Notes: generated by a model not told the origin, from the letters alone. A stretch of 64,000 nt of DNA from Spirosoma aureum (GCF_011604685.1 NZ_CP050063.1:5106501-5170500), one strand, 5' to 3'. Positions 1-9,603 are shown, counted from the first letter of the stretch. Numbers and translations: made by a program.

Positions 1-90
1 TGCCTGCTTTTTGAAGAAACTTCGGTAAGCCCGGTTACCCATATAACCTACGGCAAAAGCAAAGATCAGAAAGATGATGAACTCCTGCAT
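1..90 (-). CDS. FeoB-associated-type small membrane protein, partial
   Basis: The window begins inside this gene. Reading leftwards from the ATG at 88-90 gives 30 residues: a short N-terminus, one hydrophobic segment (about residues 4-17) and then a basic stretch ending in Phe-Phe-Lys-Lys-Gln. This resembles the N-terminus of FeoB-associated Cys-rich membrane proteins, small single-span proteins that often follow the ferrous iron transporter gene feoB; their Cys-rich tail would lie outside the window, so the identification is tentative. It is co-directional with the DinB-like gene whose start lies upstream at 726. Confidence 0.45.
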   Translation of the reverse strand, partial: MQEFIIFLIFAFAVGYMGNRAYRSFFKKQA

Positions 91-183
91 GATTTGAATT
101 TCTATCGGTTAGCTCTTCCCGATTGGTTGCTTACGTCTGAAGTCCAAAACCGGAGAGTCAACGGTCAATTGCCCAACATTTTT

Positions 184-726
184 TCATACCCAACCGTTCC
201 GAACGGCCAGTTGATTAATGTGCTGATAGTGATGTTCGCCATGCCAGGCATAGATCCCAATTACCTCCGATATGGGGAAAGAACGCTGACTTCCCGGATG
301 GAAATATGTGCGTTGCCGTTGGTCTTCAGTAAGTGATTTTAGTACCGTTACCCAGCGCAGGTGTAAATTGCTTAAGATGACCAGAGATGGGGCAACGTCA
401 AGTGTATAGTCAGCTAGTTTAGCCCAATCGCCTTCCTCGTAGGGTGAAATGGTCGGATTGTTTTCCGTAAGAGCCAGTTTAACCCGCACATACGCATTAA
501 TATGGCTATCAACGACGTGGTGTACGACCTGCCGAACGGTCCAGCCATCGGGGCGGTAGGGCGTATCAAGGCGCTCATCGTCCCACCTGCCTACGAGTTC
601 GGTCAGTTTCCTGGGCATCCCGGCAATAATCGCGATGTGTTCGTGATTCTGCTCAGTTGTAAAAATACTCCCATACGCAAAATCGCCAATGGGGTAACGG
701 AGATTGTATAGGTCTTGCTCCTGCAT
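184..726 (-). CDS. DinB/YfiT-family putative metal-dependent enzyme
   Basis: 180 residues, about the usual length for the YfiT/BstA branch of the DinB four-helix-bundle superfamily, enzymes thought to bind a divalent metal through three histidines. The sequence shows the two diagnostic clusters: VVHHVVDSH around residue 70 and AWHGEHHYQH near residue 160. A conserved Trp/Arg-rich first half (DGWTVRQV) is also typical. The substrate is unknown; bacillithiol or glutathione S-transferase-like roles are known for relatives, but nothing here decides. The ATG at 724-726 fits the family N-terminus. It sits between a small membrane gene and an inositol-phosphatase-family gene on the same strand, with 75 bases separating it from the latter. 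Confidence 0.85.
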   Translation of the reverse strand: MQEQDLYNLRYPIGDFAYGSIFTTEQNHEHIAIIAGMPRKLTELVGRWDDERLDTPYRPDGWTVRQVVHHVVDSHINAYVRVKLALTENNPTISPYEEGDWAKLADYTLDVAPSLVILSNLHLRWVTVLKSLTEDQRQRTYFHPGSQRSFPISEVIGIYAWHGEHHYQHINQLAVRNGWV

Positions 727-801
727 AGTTTGTAACTTATTCGATTTAGGGTTTACCTGATTCGGTGTTTAGCTTGCTGTACTCGATAAACCGGAAACCA
801 G

Positions 802-1626
802 TTAGTGCCAGTATTCCTGAATCGCTTTTAGTAATTCCGGCTGCATGCCTGACCCCGCAATGACATCGCCCCGAAACAGAAATGCGTCGCCACCCTCAAA
901 ATCAGTGACGATCCCGCCCGCTTCGTGTACGAGCAGTACGCCCGCTGCCATGTCCCAGGAGTGAAGATTGTACTCATAAAAAGCCTCGAATCGGCCACAG
1001 GCAACGTAAGCCAGATCGATCGCTGCTGAACCCAGCCGACGCAGACCGTGGGTTTGCTTCATCAATGATTCCAGAATCTGAAGATACTTCGGCATCTTGT
1101 CGAAGGTATAATACGGAAAACCCGTTGCAATCAGGCTCTCACCCAGTTGAGTTGCCGGGGAAACCGAAATTTTAGTACCATTGCAATAGGCTCCTCCCCC
1201 TTTCCAGGCCGAAAAACATTCGTCACGGTTCGGATCATAGACAACGCCGGCAAGGGGTGTACTGCCCTGAGCCAGCCCAATACTGACTGAAAAAACGGGT
1301 AGATCATGAATAAAATTGGCTGTACCATCGAGCGGATCGATGATCCAGTTGAGCGCAGTTGGGTCGGCTTCCTGACCAGTAGTTCCCTCTTCAGTTATAA
1401 ATCCGGCTTGTGGCAACAACTGACTCAGGCGAACAACCAGTTGTTTTTCCGTTTCTTTATCGACATAGGACACTAAATTATTCAAGCCTTTGTATTCAAT
1501 GGCTTCTCGCTGAAATTTGCTTCGCTCCTGAAGCAGAAATGCACCGGCATCGGTGGCAATTGTACAAATGTCGCGGGTGATGGCGGCTAAATCGAGGGAA
1601 GATTGGGCTGAAACGTTCGTGGTCAT
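802..1626 (-). CDS. Inositol monophosphatase family protein (SuhB/CysQ superfamily)
   Basis: 274 residues. The FIG/IMPase metal-binding signatures are complete: Glu79/Glu80 in GFITEEGTT, the first motif WIIDPLDGTANF with Asp97 and Asp100, and the second motif SWDMAAG with Asp225 followed by the Glu-Ala-Gly-Gly loop. These bind Mg2+ and position the catalytic water for removing a phosphate from inositol phosphates or related substrates. It lacks features that would distinguish inositol-1-phosphatase from a 3'-phosphoadenosine phosphatase (CysQ). It is divergent from the threonine aldolase gene, with a 97-base shared upstream region. Expected to be cytoplasmic. Confidence 0.93.
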   Translation of the reverse strand: MTTNVSAQSSLDLAAITRDICTIATDAGAFLLQERSKFQREAIEYKGLNNLVSYVDKETEKQLVVRLSQLLPQAGFITEEGTTGQEADPTALNWIIDPLDGTANFIHDLPVFSVSIGLAQGSTPLAGVVYDPNRDECFSAWKGGGAYCNGTKISVSPATQLGESLIATGFPYYTFDKMPKYLQILESLMKQTHGLRRLGSAAIDLAYVACGRFEAFYEYNLHSWDMAAGVLLVHEAGGIVTDFEGGDAFLFRGDVIAGSGMQPELLKAIQEYWH

Positions 1627-1687
1627 TCGTTAGGTAGGCCGATTTTGAGAGGCCAAGATATAAAAAAGCGGAAACAAGGGCTGTCTG

Positions 1688-1719
1688 GTTGCCCGTAATT
1701 CCATTCTGTGCGACCTTTG
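1688..1719 (+). promoter_or_regulatory. Possible Bacteroidota-type promoter with very short leader
   Basis: GTTG at 1688-1691 and GACCTTTG at 1712-1719 are separated by 20 bases, close to the Bacteroidota consensus TTTG-N19-21-TAnnTTTG with one mismatch in each box. The ATG of the threonine aldolase gene follows only four bases after the -7 element, so transcription from this site would give an essentially leaderless mRNA. Found by motif only. Confidence 0.35.
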
Positions 1720-1723
1720 TTTT

Positions 1724-2752
1724 ATGACGATTGACCTGCGTAGCGATACAATTACTCAACCCACGCCCGCCATGCGCGAGGCTATGTTTACGGCCCAACT
1801 GGGCGACGATGTTCTCGGCGATGATCCTACTGTCAATGCCCTCGAAGCAAAAGCTGCCGCCATGTTAGGCATGGAAGCCGCTTTGTTCTGTGCCTCCGGT
1901 ACGATGACGAACCAGCTGGCGATTCGTACCCACACCCGCCCCGGCGACGATGTCATCTGCGATTACCTGTCGCATGTGTACCAGTACGAAGGGGGTGGTA
2001 TTTCGGTGAATGCACTCGCGTCTGCAAGTCTGGCCCACGGCGAACGCGGTAAGCTCACTCCTGACCTTATCCGCGATTACATTTACAGCCCGTCTGATTC
2101 GCACAAGCCACTGTCTCGGTTAGTTGTACTCGAAAATACGGTGAATAAAGGCGGGGGTTGCTATTATACCGTTCCCGAAATTGCGGCCATCCGGCATGTG
2201 TGCGACGAACACGGCTTACTCCTGCATCTCGATGGGGCGCGGCTTTTTAATGCCCTGGTCGAAACGGGCGAACCGACTGAAGCGTACGGTCAGTTGTTCG
2301 ACTCGATCAGTATCTGTTTGTCGAAAGGTTTAGGCTGTCCGGTAGGGTCGCTTCTGCTCGGCAAAGCAGCTATGGTTCGCCAGGCCCGGCGCTACCGTAA
2401 GCTGATGGGGGGCGGCTGGCGACAGGCGGGGTTCCTGGCCGCAGCGGGCATCTACGCGCTGGATCACCACATCGACCGGTTAAAAATTGATCATGCCCGC
2501 GCCCGAAAAATTGGCGCTATTCTCGAAAAACTGCCCGAAGTCGAAGAAATTCTCCCGATTGACACGAACATCGTGATTTTTAGGCTTCCGGCAAACCTCT
2601 TAGCCGCCGATTACGTTGCACAATTAGACTCCAAAGGCATTCGTGGCGTTCAGTTTGGCAAGCACCTGGTGCGCTTTGTCACGCATCTGGATTTGACAGA
2701 TGAGATGATCACGGAAATGGAGAAAAAGATGACGCTGGATAGCAGTTGTTAG
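1724..2752 (+). CDS. ltaE: Low-specificity L-threonine aldolase / beta-eliminating lyase family
   Basis: 342 residues, the normal size for PLP fold-type I threonine aldolases, which cleave L-threonine or L-allo-threonine to glycine and acetaldehyde. The start MTIDLRSDT is the family N-terminus. Also visible are the [10 protein letters not shown] segment, the cofactor-ring stacking region ([14 protein letters not shown]), Asp170 in LLLHLDGAR, which contacts the pyridine nitrogen, and the Schiff-base Lys201 in [13 protein letters not shown]. It is divergent from the IMPase-family gene and followed 87 bases later by the GNAT-nitrilase gene on the same strand. Whether the physiological substrate is threonine, allo-threonine or phenylserine cannot be told from sequence. 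Confidence 0.93.
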   Translation: MTIDLRSDTITQPTPAMREAMFTAQLGDDVLGDDPTVNALEAKAAAMLGMEAALFCASGTMTNQLAIRTHTRPGDDVICDYLSHVYQYEGGGISVNALASASLAHGERGKLTPDLIRDYIYSPSDSHKPLSRLVVLENTVNKGGGCYYTVPEIAAIRHVCDEHGLLLHLDGARLFNALVETGEPTEAYGQLFDSISICLSKGLGCPVGSLLLGKAAMVRQARRYRKLMGGGWRQAGFLAAAGIYALDHHIDRLKIDHARARKIGAILEKLPEVEEILPIDTNIVIFRLPANLLAADYVAQLDSKGIRGVQFGKHLVRFVTHLDLTDEMITEMEKKMTLDSSC

Positions 2753-2839
2753 GTATGGGATTCTGGCCATTGGAATGAACGCCTGAAATCCAGTTTCCAT
2801 TGCCTGTTCACTACTGTCCATCAGGCCAACACGCTAAAA

Positions 2840-4438
2840 ATGCATATACAAACCAGAACACTGCAAAAAGAAGATTATCACGACCTCAAAGAAACCATGA
2901 TTGAGGTCTATAGTGGTATTGGGGGTGATTACTGGCCCAAAAGCTCGATTACAAAACTGCTGTCAATTTTTCCGGAAGGGCAGTTCTGCGTCGAAGTAGA
3001 TGGTAAGGTGGTAGCCAGTGCCCTGGCAATTCGGGTTAAATACGATCAGTTTGGCGATAATCACACCTACTACGAAATAACGGGGGGATACACATTCAAA
3101 ACGCACAGCGATGAGGGCGATTACCTCTATGGCATTGAGGTTTTTGTGCACCCTGACTACCGCGACCTTCGGCTCGGTCGTCGACTCTATGACGCCCGCA
3201 AGGAACTCTGCGAACAACTGAATCTGAAAGGGATTCTGGCAGGAGGGCGCATTCCGAATTACAATAAATTCGCGGATGACCTGACCCCGCGTGAATACAT
3301 CGCGAAAGTAAAGCAGAAAGAAATTTATGATCCTACGCTGACCTTTCAGCTCTCCAACGATTTCCACGTTCGGAAAGTCCTGCGTGGTTACCTGCCCGGC
3401 GATACGGAGTCGAAGGAATACGCTACGTTACTGGAGTGGATAAACATTTATTACGTTGTTGAGAAGGACAAAAAACCGCATACCGATTCAATCATTCGGC
3501 TGGGTGTGATTCAGTGGCAGATGCGGCTGTTTAAAAATCTGGATTCATTTCTGGATCAGATCGAGTTCTTCGTTAATGCGGTCAGTGATTATCGGGCGGA
3601 TTTCATGGTGCTGCCGGAGTTTTTCAACACGCCCCTTATGGCCGATTTCAACGACCTGCCGGAGCCGGTAGCTATTCGCAAACTGGCCGATTTTACGGAG
3701 CCTGTGCGCGAAAAGCTCTGTGAACTGGCCATTTCCTACAACGTCAATATTGTGGGCGGAAGCATGCCCCTCGTAGACGATGATGGGAAGTTGTATAATG
3801 TTGCTTACCTCTGCCGCCGGGATGGGTCCTGGGAAGAATACAGGAAAATCCATATTACACCTAATGAAGTAAGGCATTACGGCATGGTAGGTGGGTATGA
3901 AATTCGGGCATTCGACACCGACTGTGGAAAAATTGGTATGCTGATCTGTTACGATGTCGAATTCCCCGAACTCGGCCGGATTCTGGCTCAGCAGGGCATG
4001 CAGATCCTGTTTGTACCGTTCCTGACCGATACCCAGAATGGCTACTCTCGGGTGCGACATTGCGCACAGGCACGCGCTATTGAGAATGAATGCTATGTGG
4101 CGATTTCGGGATGCGTCGGTAATCTCCCCAAAGTCCACAACATGGATATCAATTACGCACAGTCGGCCGTATTTACACCTTCCGACTTTCAGTTCCCGAC
4201 CAATGCGGTGAAGGCCGAAGCAACGACCAACACCGAGATGGTGCTCATTGCCGATGTCGACCTGAGTCTGCTGAAAGAGCTTCATGAACATGGCTCCGTA
4301 CAGGTACTCAAAGACCGCCGGACAGACCTTTATGACGTGACGCTGAAAAAAGCCGCCAGAAAAGCACTTAAGTCGAAGAAAGCATCGCCGGATAACGATC
4401 CTGAAGAAGTTGCTCCAATCATTACAGTAGCAGAATGA
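2840..4438 (+). CDS. GNAT acetyltransferase - nitrilase (carbon-nitrogen hydrolase) fusion
   Basis: 532 residues in two domains. Residues 1-205 are a GNAT-type acetyltransferase with an acetyl-CoA loop (DLRLGRRLYDARK, about 109-121). Residues 215-500 are a C-N hydrolase with the complete catalytic triad: Glu260 (MVLPEFF), Lys336 (YRKIHIT) and Cys370 (GMLICYDVEFPE). Nitrilase-superfamily enzymes hydrolyse or condense amides. The substrate of this fused class is not known to me. The C-terminal 30 residues are Lys/Pro-rich and probably disordered. A strong hairpin terminator (4462-4505) closes the gene, so it is either monocistronic or the last gene of a unit with the threonine aldolase upstream. 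Confidence 0.92.
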   Translation: MHIQTRTLQKEDYHDLKETMIEVYSGIGGDYWPKSSITKLLSIFPEGQFCVEVDGKVVASALAIRVKYDQFGDNHTYYEITGGYTFKTHSDEGDYLYGIEVFVHPDYRDLRLGRRLYDARKELCEQLNLKGILAGGRIPNYNKFADDLTPREYIAKVKQKEIYDPTLTFQLSNDFHVRKVLRGYLPGDTESKEYATLLEWINIYYVVEKDKKPHTDSIIRLGVIQWQMRLFKNLDSFLDQIEFFVNAVSDYRADFMVLPEFFNTPLMADFNDLPEPVAIRKLADFTEPVREKLCELAISYNVNIVGGSMPLVDDDGKLYNVAYLCRRDGSWEEYRKIHITPNEVRHYGMVGGYEIRAFDTDCGKIGMLICYDVEFPELGRILAQQGMQILFVPFLTDTQNGYSRVRHCAQARAIENECYVAISGCVGNLPKVHNMDINYAQSAVFTPSDFQFPTNAVKAEATTNTEMVLIADVDLSLLKELHEHGSVQVLKDRRTDLYDVTLKKAARKALKSKKASPDNDPEEVAPIITVAE

Positions 4439-4461
4439 TGCACTGAGATTTCTTACTGAAT

Positions 4462-4505
4462 AAAACAAGAAACGCCACTTATAACTGAGTGGCGTTTCTT
4501 GTTTT
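4462..4505. terminator. Strong hairpin terminator, likely bidirectional
   Basis: Perfect 18-base inverted arms (4462-4479 and 4488-4505) around an 8-base loop. The stem core is AACGCCACT / AGTGGCGTT, flanked by an A-rich left and T-rich right edge, so it can terminate on both strands. It lies between the convergent GNAT-nitrilase and DUF1801 genes. Confidence 0.9.
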
Positions 4506-4528
4506 TAGATAGTGTCTCCGTTTGATAG

Positions 4529-4960
4529 TTAATTATCATTTGTAAACTTAACCCCATATCGTATTGCCGCTTCAAGTATGTTGATGTTTATATCTTTCAA
4601 TTTTTTGAATCGAATGCAATACCCGGTCACGCTCGCCTTGCCTATTTCTTTCCCAAATGTCTGGACTAAGTAGGTCTTATCGTTGACCCCAAGGATATAG
4701 ACTGAGATTCCGGTTTTGTTTGCGCTCAAACCTATTTGAAAAAAATCCCGGACCTTTCCATCAGCATATTTTATGGTTTGAAATCCATAGCCTATAGTAG
4801 GGTTAGTAACTGTTTTATTTTCGCTGTTTTTACCCGAGTCGAACCATAATTTACATCCTGGTAAAACTTGAAGAATGAGCCTGTGCAACTCTTCCATGTC
4901 ACTACGTTTTGGTTCAGGTTGGCTGGTAATATACTCGTCGATTTGTTCTTGTTCGTTCAT
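4529..4960 (-). CDS. DUF1801 domain protein
   Basis: 143 residues with the DUF1801 pattern: an N-terminal helix ending in RSDMEELHRLILQVLPGCKLW, followed by the beta-rich core and a C-terminal RFKKLKDI...ILEAAIRYG helix. Proteins of this family (YdhG-like) are small, cytoplasmic and of unknown biochemical function. The ATG at 4958-4960 fits. Base composition is visibly more AT-rich than in the flanking genes, which could mark recent acquisition or a weakly expressed gene. It is convergent with the GNAT-nitrilase and divergent from the TonB receptor. Confidence 0.85.
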   Translation of the reverse strand: MNEQEQIDEYITSQPEPKRSDMEELHRLILQVLPGCKLWFDSGKNSENKTVTNPTIGYGFQTIKYADGKVRDFFQIGLSANKTGISVYILGVNDKTYLVQTFGKEIGKASVTGYCIRFKKLKDININILEAAIRYGVKFTNDN

Positions 4961-5247
4961 AGCAACCAGTGAATTATGAGTTACTTTCTTTACCTTTTCA
5001 AATCTCGTTTATTTTTAGTCATACACTAATTTATTTCATTTCTTTTACCCACGTAGAAAGTACTATCCTCTATAGATCATCATTCAAATTTCAAACTGAG
5101 CCATCATCTGCTTTATTTTTTTTACAAATATTATTTTACTGATTTATTAAACATCAATATTATAAATCTAATATTATCTTTTTGTCAAAATTTTAATAAT
5201 GAGTTCATTTCATCTAAATTCGACCATAGACCATATCCTATTCAATT
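4961..5247. other. AT-rich divergent intergenic region
   Basis: 287 bases, strongly AT-rich (especially 5110-5210), between the divergent DUF1801 and TonB-receptor genes. It presumably carries promoters for both, but I could not pick a convincing TTTG / TAnnTTTG pair. No hairpin, tRNA or reading frame worth reporting. Confidence 0.5.
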
Positions 5248-8200
5248 ATGCGCTACTTATTTTTATTCGTTTTACTTACCTGTTTTGGCCATTATGCTGC
5301 ACAGGCTCAGGTGACTACCTCTTCCATTTCGGGAGTCATCAGCGATGAAAGCGGTAACGGCTTACCCGGTGCCACGGTACAGGCCATTCACCTGCCAACG
5401 GGCACTCCATACGGCGTTACAACCCGGACCGAAGGTCAATTTAACATCCCCAATATGCGAATAGGCGGTCCTTACCGCATCACCATCTCGTTTGTTGGTT
5501 ATCAGTCAGAAACCATTGAAAACATTTCGCTGAGTCTGGGGCAGAAACTACCGCTGAATCTTACGCTGAAAAGTAGCTCGAATCAACTCAGCGAGATTGT
5601 CGTTCGGTCGAATGCCAACGACGTGCTGAATAATACACGAACCGGCCCACAAACCAATATCAGCAGTGAGCAATTACGCAACCTTCCCACCATCAAGCGT
5701 TCGGTATTCGACTACACGCGATTGAATCCAATGGCCGGGGGAGATGGATCGTTTGGCGGACGAAATAGCCGCTTCAACAACTTCGCGTTGAATGGGGCCA
5801 TTTTCAACAATCCCTTTGGTCTGGATGCTTCGACACCGGGGGGTCAGTCGGATGCGCAACCCGTTTCGCTCGATGCGATCGAACAGATTCAGGTGGCGCT
5901 GTCACCTTACGACGTTACGCAGTCGGGTTTCACGGGTGCGGGTGTGAATGCGGTTACAAAGTCAGGCACGAATCAGTTTCATGGGACCGCGTTTGGCTTT
6001 TACCGCAACCAGGACCTGACCGGAAAAAAGGTAAAAGGAACCGACATCATTGTTCCGGAGTCGAATCAAATCCAATATGGGTTTAGCGTCGGTGGCCCAA
6101 TCATCAAAAACAAGCTGTTCTTTTTTGTCAATGCCGAATTCGACCGTCGCTCAGACCTTGGTACGGCTGGTTGGGTAGCCGCTCGTCCGGGCTTAACGGG
6201 TGCCAACGTCTCGCGGGTGTCGGCATCGGACCTCGACCTGGTGTCGAGTACGTTGAAAACGCTTTATAATTATGATACAGGCCCTTACGAAAATTTCACG
6301 CACAAGACCCAAAACTCGAAAGGTATTGCCAAACTCGACTGGAACATCAACCAGACGCACAAACTATCGGTGATTTATAACTTTCTGGATGCCTTTCAGG
6401 ACAAACCGGCAAACCCTTCGGCCCTGGGTCGGCGCGGACCGGATTTTCTGACGTTGCAGTATTATAGTTCAGGCTACCGGATTAACAATAAGCTGAACGG
6501 CGGCATTGTTGAACTCAACTCAAACTTCAACGGCAAGTACGCCAATAAGTTACAGGTCGGTTATACGGCTTTCCGCGACACGCGTGATCCATTTTCAGCC
6601 CCCTTTCCAACGGTCAATATCGGCAAAGACGGCGTTCGGTATATTGTGGCCGGGCATGAACCCTTTTCGATCAACAACCGATTAACGCAGGATGTATTTC
6701 AAATCACAGACAACTTCAACATCTACGCAGGCCGACACACCGTTACGCTCGGAGGCAGTTTCGAAAAATTCAGCTTCGACAATTCCTTTAATTTGGGCAC
6801 TTACGACGGTACTTTCTCCGATTTCACATCTGTTCAGGATTTTATAACGGCGGCCTCCGGCAATGCATTCAAAACATCAGTGAGCAATGCCCGTAACACG
6901 TTCCAAACGGGCAACTGGGCACTGGCCCAAACGCGCGTTGGGCAGTTAGGGCTTTATGCACAGGATGAATTTGCCGTATCGCCAAAAGTTATCCTGACTT
7001 ACGGTCTGAAAGTCGATTTTCCCATGTATTTCGATACGAAACAGAAAATTCAGGAGAACATCGACCGCAACAGAGCCAACTATCAGCCTGATAACCAGTA
7101 TTACGATGCCAACGGCAATCCTATTAAGCTGAATTCACTGGATCTGCCGAAGCAAACGCCCCTGTTTTCGCCAAGAGTTGGTTTCAACTACGACATCAAG
7201 GGTGATGGAACACAGAAACTGCGCGGAGGAACGGGCATTTTCACCGGTCGGTTTCCCTTTGTCTGGATTGGCAACCAGGTGGCCAATCCCAGCTTCTTTT
7301 TCTATTGTACCACCGATCCGAACTTCAAATTTCCACAAGTCTGGAAGAGTAGTCTGGGATACGATCATAAGTTTAAAAACGGCTGGATCACGTCTGTGGA
7401 TATTCTTTACAATAAAGACATCAACGCCATGGTGGTCCGGAACTATGGTCTAAAAACGCCAAACGGGCGCCTTCAGGACCCAAGTAGCCGTCCCATTTAT
7501 CAAGTATCGGATCGGGCGGTCAATGCCTTTGGCGGTCAAACCGATGCGTTCGTTTTCACCAATACGAGTTTAGGCAATTCGTTCAATACGAGTCTTCAGG
7601 TGCAACGGACATGGGCCAGTGGTTTCTACGTAAGTGTAGGATATAATTTTCTGGCAGCGAAGGAAGTATCATCACTAAGCGCCGAGATTTCGTCGGATGC
7701 CTACGACCGCAATCCAACCTATGGCAATTCGAATGTGGCCATGCTTGGGCAGGCTTCTTATGGTAGCCGTCAGCGCATAGTGGCGTCGGCTTCCAAACGA
7801 TTTATCTATGGCAAACGCTGGGCAACTACCCTATCGGCCGTAACCGAATATACCGAAGGAAGCCGATTCAGCTTCACGTACGCGGGCGACATCAACAACG
7901 ACGGCGCATTCGACAACGACCTTTTGTTTATTCCAACCAGCAGCCAGTTAGGGCAGATGAAATTTACAGGTACAGATGTTCAGCAGACTGCGCAACGGGC
8001 AGGCTTTGAATCGTATATTCAGCAGGATAAATATCTAAGTTCACACCGGGGTCAGGTTGCAGAGAAATTTACCAGTTTTACCCCCTGGTTCTCCACTCTC
8101 GATGTGCGCGTGTTGCAGGAGTTGATGCTGGCCAACAAACATACCATCCAGTTGAGCCTGGATATTCTCAACTTTGGCAATCTGCTCAATAGTAACTGGG

Positions 8201-8373
8201 GAGTTCGTCAGTTTGCCTCCTATACGGGTCTGGCACAACCGCTGGGCGTTACTACAGATGGCACCGGGGTTCCGACCTATAGCTTCGATACAAGCCAGAA
8301 ATCGACGTTCTTCAACGACTCCCAACTGACGTCTCGCTGGCGGATGCAGTTGGGCTTGCGATACTCATTTTAA
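5248..8373 (+). CDS. TonB-dependent outer membrane receptor, Oar-like, carboxypeptidase-regulatory domain
   Basis: 1041 residues. A signal peptide ends at about residue 21 (AAQAQ). Residues 27-115 form a carboxypeptidase-regulatory-like beta-sandwich (SGVISDESGNGLPGATV, FVGYQ). It is followed by a plug domain and a long beta-barrel ending in the terminal aromatic strand (MQLGLRYSF), as required for outer membrane assembly. The receptor is expected to import a ligand, or support export, using TonB energy. There is no SusD-like partner next to it, which argues against a polysaccharide utilisation locus and fits the Oar-like group. The ligand is unknown. It is transcribed alone, closed by the 8401-8442 hairpin. 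Confidence 0.93.
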   Translation: MRYLFLFVLLTCFGHYAAQAQVTTSSISGVISDESGNGLPGATVQAIHLPTGTPYGVTTRTEGQFNIPNMRIGGPYRITISFVGYQSETIENISLSLGQKLPLNLTLKSSSNQLSEIVVRSNANDVLNNTRTGPQTNISSEQLRNLPTIKRSVFDYTRLNPMAGGDGSFGGRNSRFNNFALNGAIFNNPFGLDASTPGGQSDAQPVSLDAIEQIQVALSPYDVTQSGFTGAGVNAVTKSGTNQFHGTAFGFYRNQDLTGKKVKGTDIIVPESNQIQYGFSVGGPIIKNKLFFFVNAEFDRRSDLGTAGWVAARPGLTGANVSRVSASDLDLVSSTLKTLYNYDTGPYENFTHKTQNSKGIAKLDWNINQTHKLSVIYNFLDAFQDKPANPSALGRRGPDFLTLQYYSSGYRINNKLNGGIVELNSNFNGKYANKLQVGYTAFRDTRDPFSAPFPTVNIGKDGVRYIVAGHEPFSINNRLTQDVFQITDNFNIYAGRHTVTLGGSFEKFSFDNSFNLGTYDGTFSDFTSVQDFITAASGNAFKTSVSNARNTFQTGNWALAQTRVGQLGLYAQDEFAVSPKVILTYGLKVDFPMYFDTKQKIQENIDRNRANYQPDNQYYDANGNPIKLNSLDLPKQTPLFSPRVGFNYDIKGDGTQKLRGGTGIFTGRFPFVWIGNQVANPSFFFYCTTDPNFKFPQVWKSSLGYDHKFKNGWITSVDILYNKDINAMVVRNYGLKTPNGRLQDPSSRPIYQVSDRAVNAFGGQTDAFVFTNTSLGNSFNTSLQVQRTWASGFYVSVGYNFLAAKEVSSLSAEISSDAYDRNPTYGNSNVAMLGQASYGSRQRIVASASKRFIYGKRWATTLSAVTEYTEGSRFSFTYAGDINNDGAFDNDLLFIPTSSQLGQMKFTGTDVQQTAQRAGFESYIQQDKYLSSHRGQVAEKFTSFTPWFSTLDVRVLQELMLANKHTIQLSLDILNFGNLLNSNWGVRQFASYTGLAQPLGVTTDGTGVPTYSFDTSQKSTFFNDSQLTSRWRMQLGLRYSF

Positions 8374-8400
8374 ACGGGCTTGCAGAGTTAGACTTTTATT

Positions 8401-8442
8401 TGGGTTTTTCGGTAGGACTACGCCAGCCCTCCGAAAAACCCA
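8401..8442. terminator. Bidirectional hairpin terminator
   Basis: Perfect 12-base arms TGGGTTTTTCGG (8401-8412) and its complement (8431-8442) with an 18-base loop, between the convergent TonB-receptor and DUF819 genes. A/T runs inside both arms give U-tracts in either direction. Confidence 0.75.
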
Positions 8443-8451
8443 TATCGTTTT

Positions 8452-9603
8452 TCACCGTAGCATTTCTGCGACAAAAATGCCCAGATAGGTGCCGATCGCA
8501 TTACCGAGGGTGCCGACCAAAACAGCCGGAAGCTGTAAATCCGAACGGTTCAGACTCCTCGCCAAAGCCAATGCCGACGTGGCTCCTCCTATATTAGCCT
8601 GCGATGCGATTCCCAGTACTGCCCAATCCTGACGAAAGAGGGCTCCAAGGCCAAAAACAAAAACGGCATGAATCAGAACCAATAAAAGGATCATTCCAAA
8701 CAGAACAAAAGCGAGTTGGCCATCGTCGATCAGAGCGGCAACATCGCAATAAGCTCCAATAACTGCCAGAAAAATATAGACGCCAAACATGCCCAGTAAT
8801 CTACTCCCACGAAGGTTATTGATTATCCGGAATTGCGCCAATAGCAGCGCCAGAGTCGTCAGGATCAACACGAATGGAGCCGCAGGAACAAAAAACGCTA
8901 GTAGTTTTGACAGAGAAATAGCCCCAAACCCCAGGGCAAGCAATAGGGCCAGATCATTGGGGGTCATCGTTTCTGTATCCGAAAAAGGGTCATCGATCAT
9001 ATCGGTCGCCGTTGTTGGCTGCGTGGTAATCTGACTGGCTGTTTTCTGATGCGGAAAACGCTGTTGTAAAAAGCGGGGTATCAGTAAGGTTACCACCATC
9101 CAGAGCGCTGTCATGATATTGTCGGCGGCCGTAGCAGCTACAAACAGATTACCCGCTTTAGAAACATTATAGTGCAGGGCAACCGCATTAAAGTTAATTC
9201 CTCCACCGATATAGGTTCCTGTAAACATACCAGCCAGTGCATAAAACAGCTGCCCGACAGTTTGTGGAGCCGAAAACGCCCACACACTGACTAAAACGCC
9301 GATTATTGTCCCGACCGACCCAATAAGAAACATTGTCAGCATCGGCAGGCCAGCCTGTCGCAAATCTTTCAGATTTACACCTAGAAGTAACAGGAAAAGG
9401 GCAAAAGGGGCAACATAACTAAAGATGCCCTCATAGACGGGCGTTTCGGTCGTGGGAATGATTTTTAGATTCGACTCGATAGCGGTCAGGATAATCACCA
9501 GTAAAGCCGTTCCGATATGACGAAAACCTGGCTTTTTAATGAGCCATTCACAGATAATAACGTTCAGGCAAAGTACAAAGAGAATAAAAATAGAGTCAGC
9601 CAC
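8452..9603 (-). CDS. DUF819 family integral membrane protein
   Basis: About 383 residues with roughly 11 hydrophobic segments, and the DUF819 features: a Gly-rich re-entrant region (GMFTGTYIGGGINFNAVA) and the C-terminal SQANIGGATSALALARS motif. The DUF819 (YjcL-like) family has a transporter-like fold of unknown substrate. No ATG is present near the start; I prefer the GTG at 9603 (VADSIFILFVL), which matches the typical N-terminus, over the TTG at 9654 that would add 17 residues. A polar cytoplasmic loop rich in Gln/Thr/Asp lies around residues 190-220. It is co-directional with the DoxX-like gene, 192 bases downstream of it. Confidence 0.85.
   Translation of the reverse strand: MADSIFILFVLCLNVIICEWLIKKPGFRHIGTALLVIILTAIESNLKIIPTTETPVYEGIFSYVAPFALFLLLLGVNLKDLRQAGLPMLTMFLIGSVGTIIGVLVSVWAFSAPQTVGQLFYALAGMFTGTYIGGGINFNAVALHYNVSKAGNLFVAATAADNIMTALWMVVTLLIPRFLQQRFPHQKTASQITTQPTTATDMIDDPFSDTETMTPNDLALLLALGFGAISLSKLLAFFVPAAPFVLILTTLALLLAQFRIINNLRGSRLLGMFGVYIFLAVIGAYCDVAALIDDGQLAFVLFGMILLLVLIHAVFVFGLGALFRQDWAVLGIASQANIGGATSALALARSLNRSDLQLPAVLVGTLGNAIGTYLGIFVAEMLR

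Noticed and set aside
5248..8373. Polysaccharide utilisation locus around the TonB receptor
   Set aside because: No SusD-like lipoprotein and no carbohydrate-active enzyme gene adjoins it.
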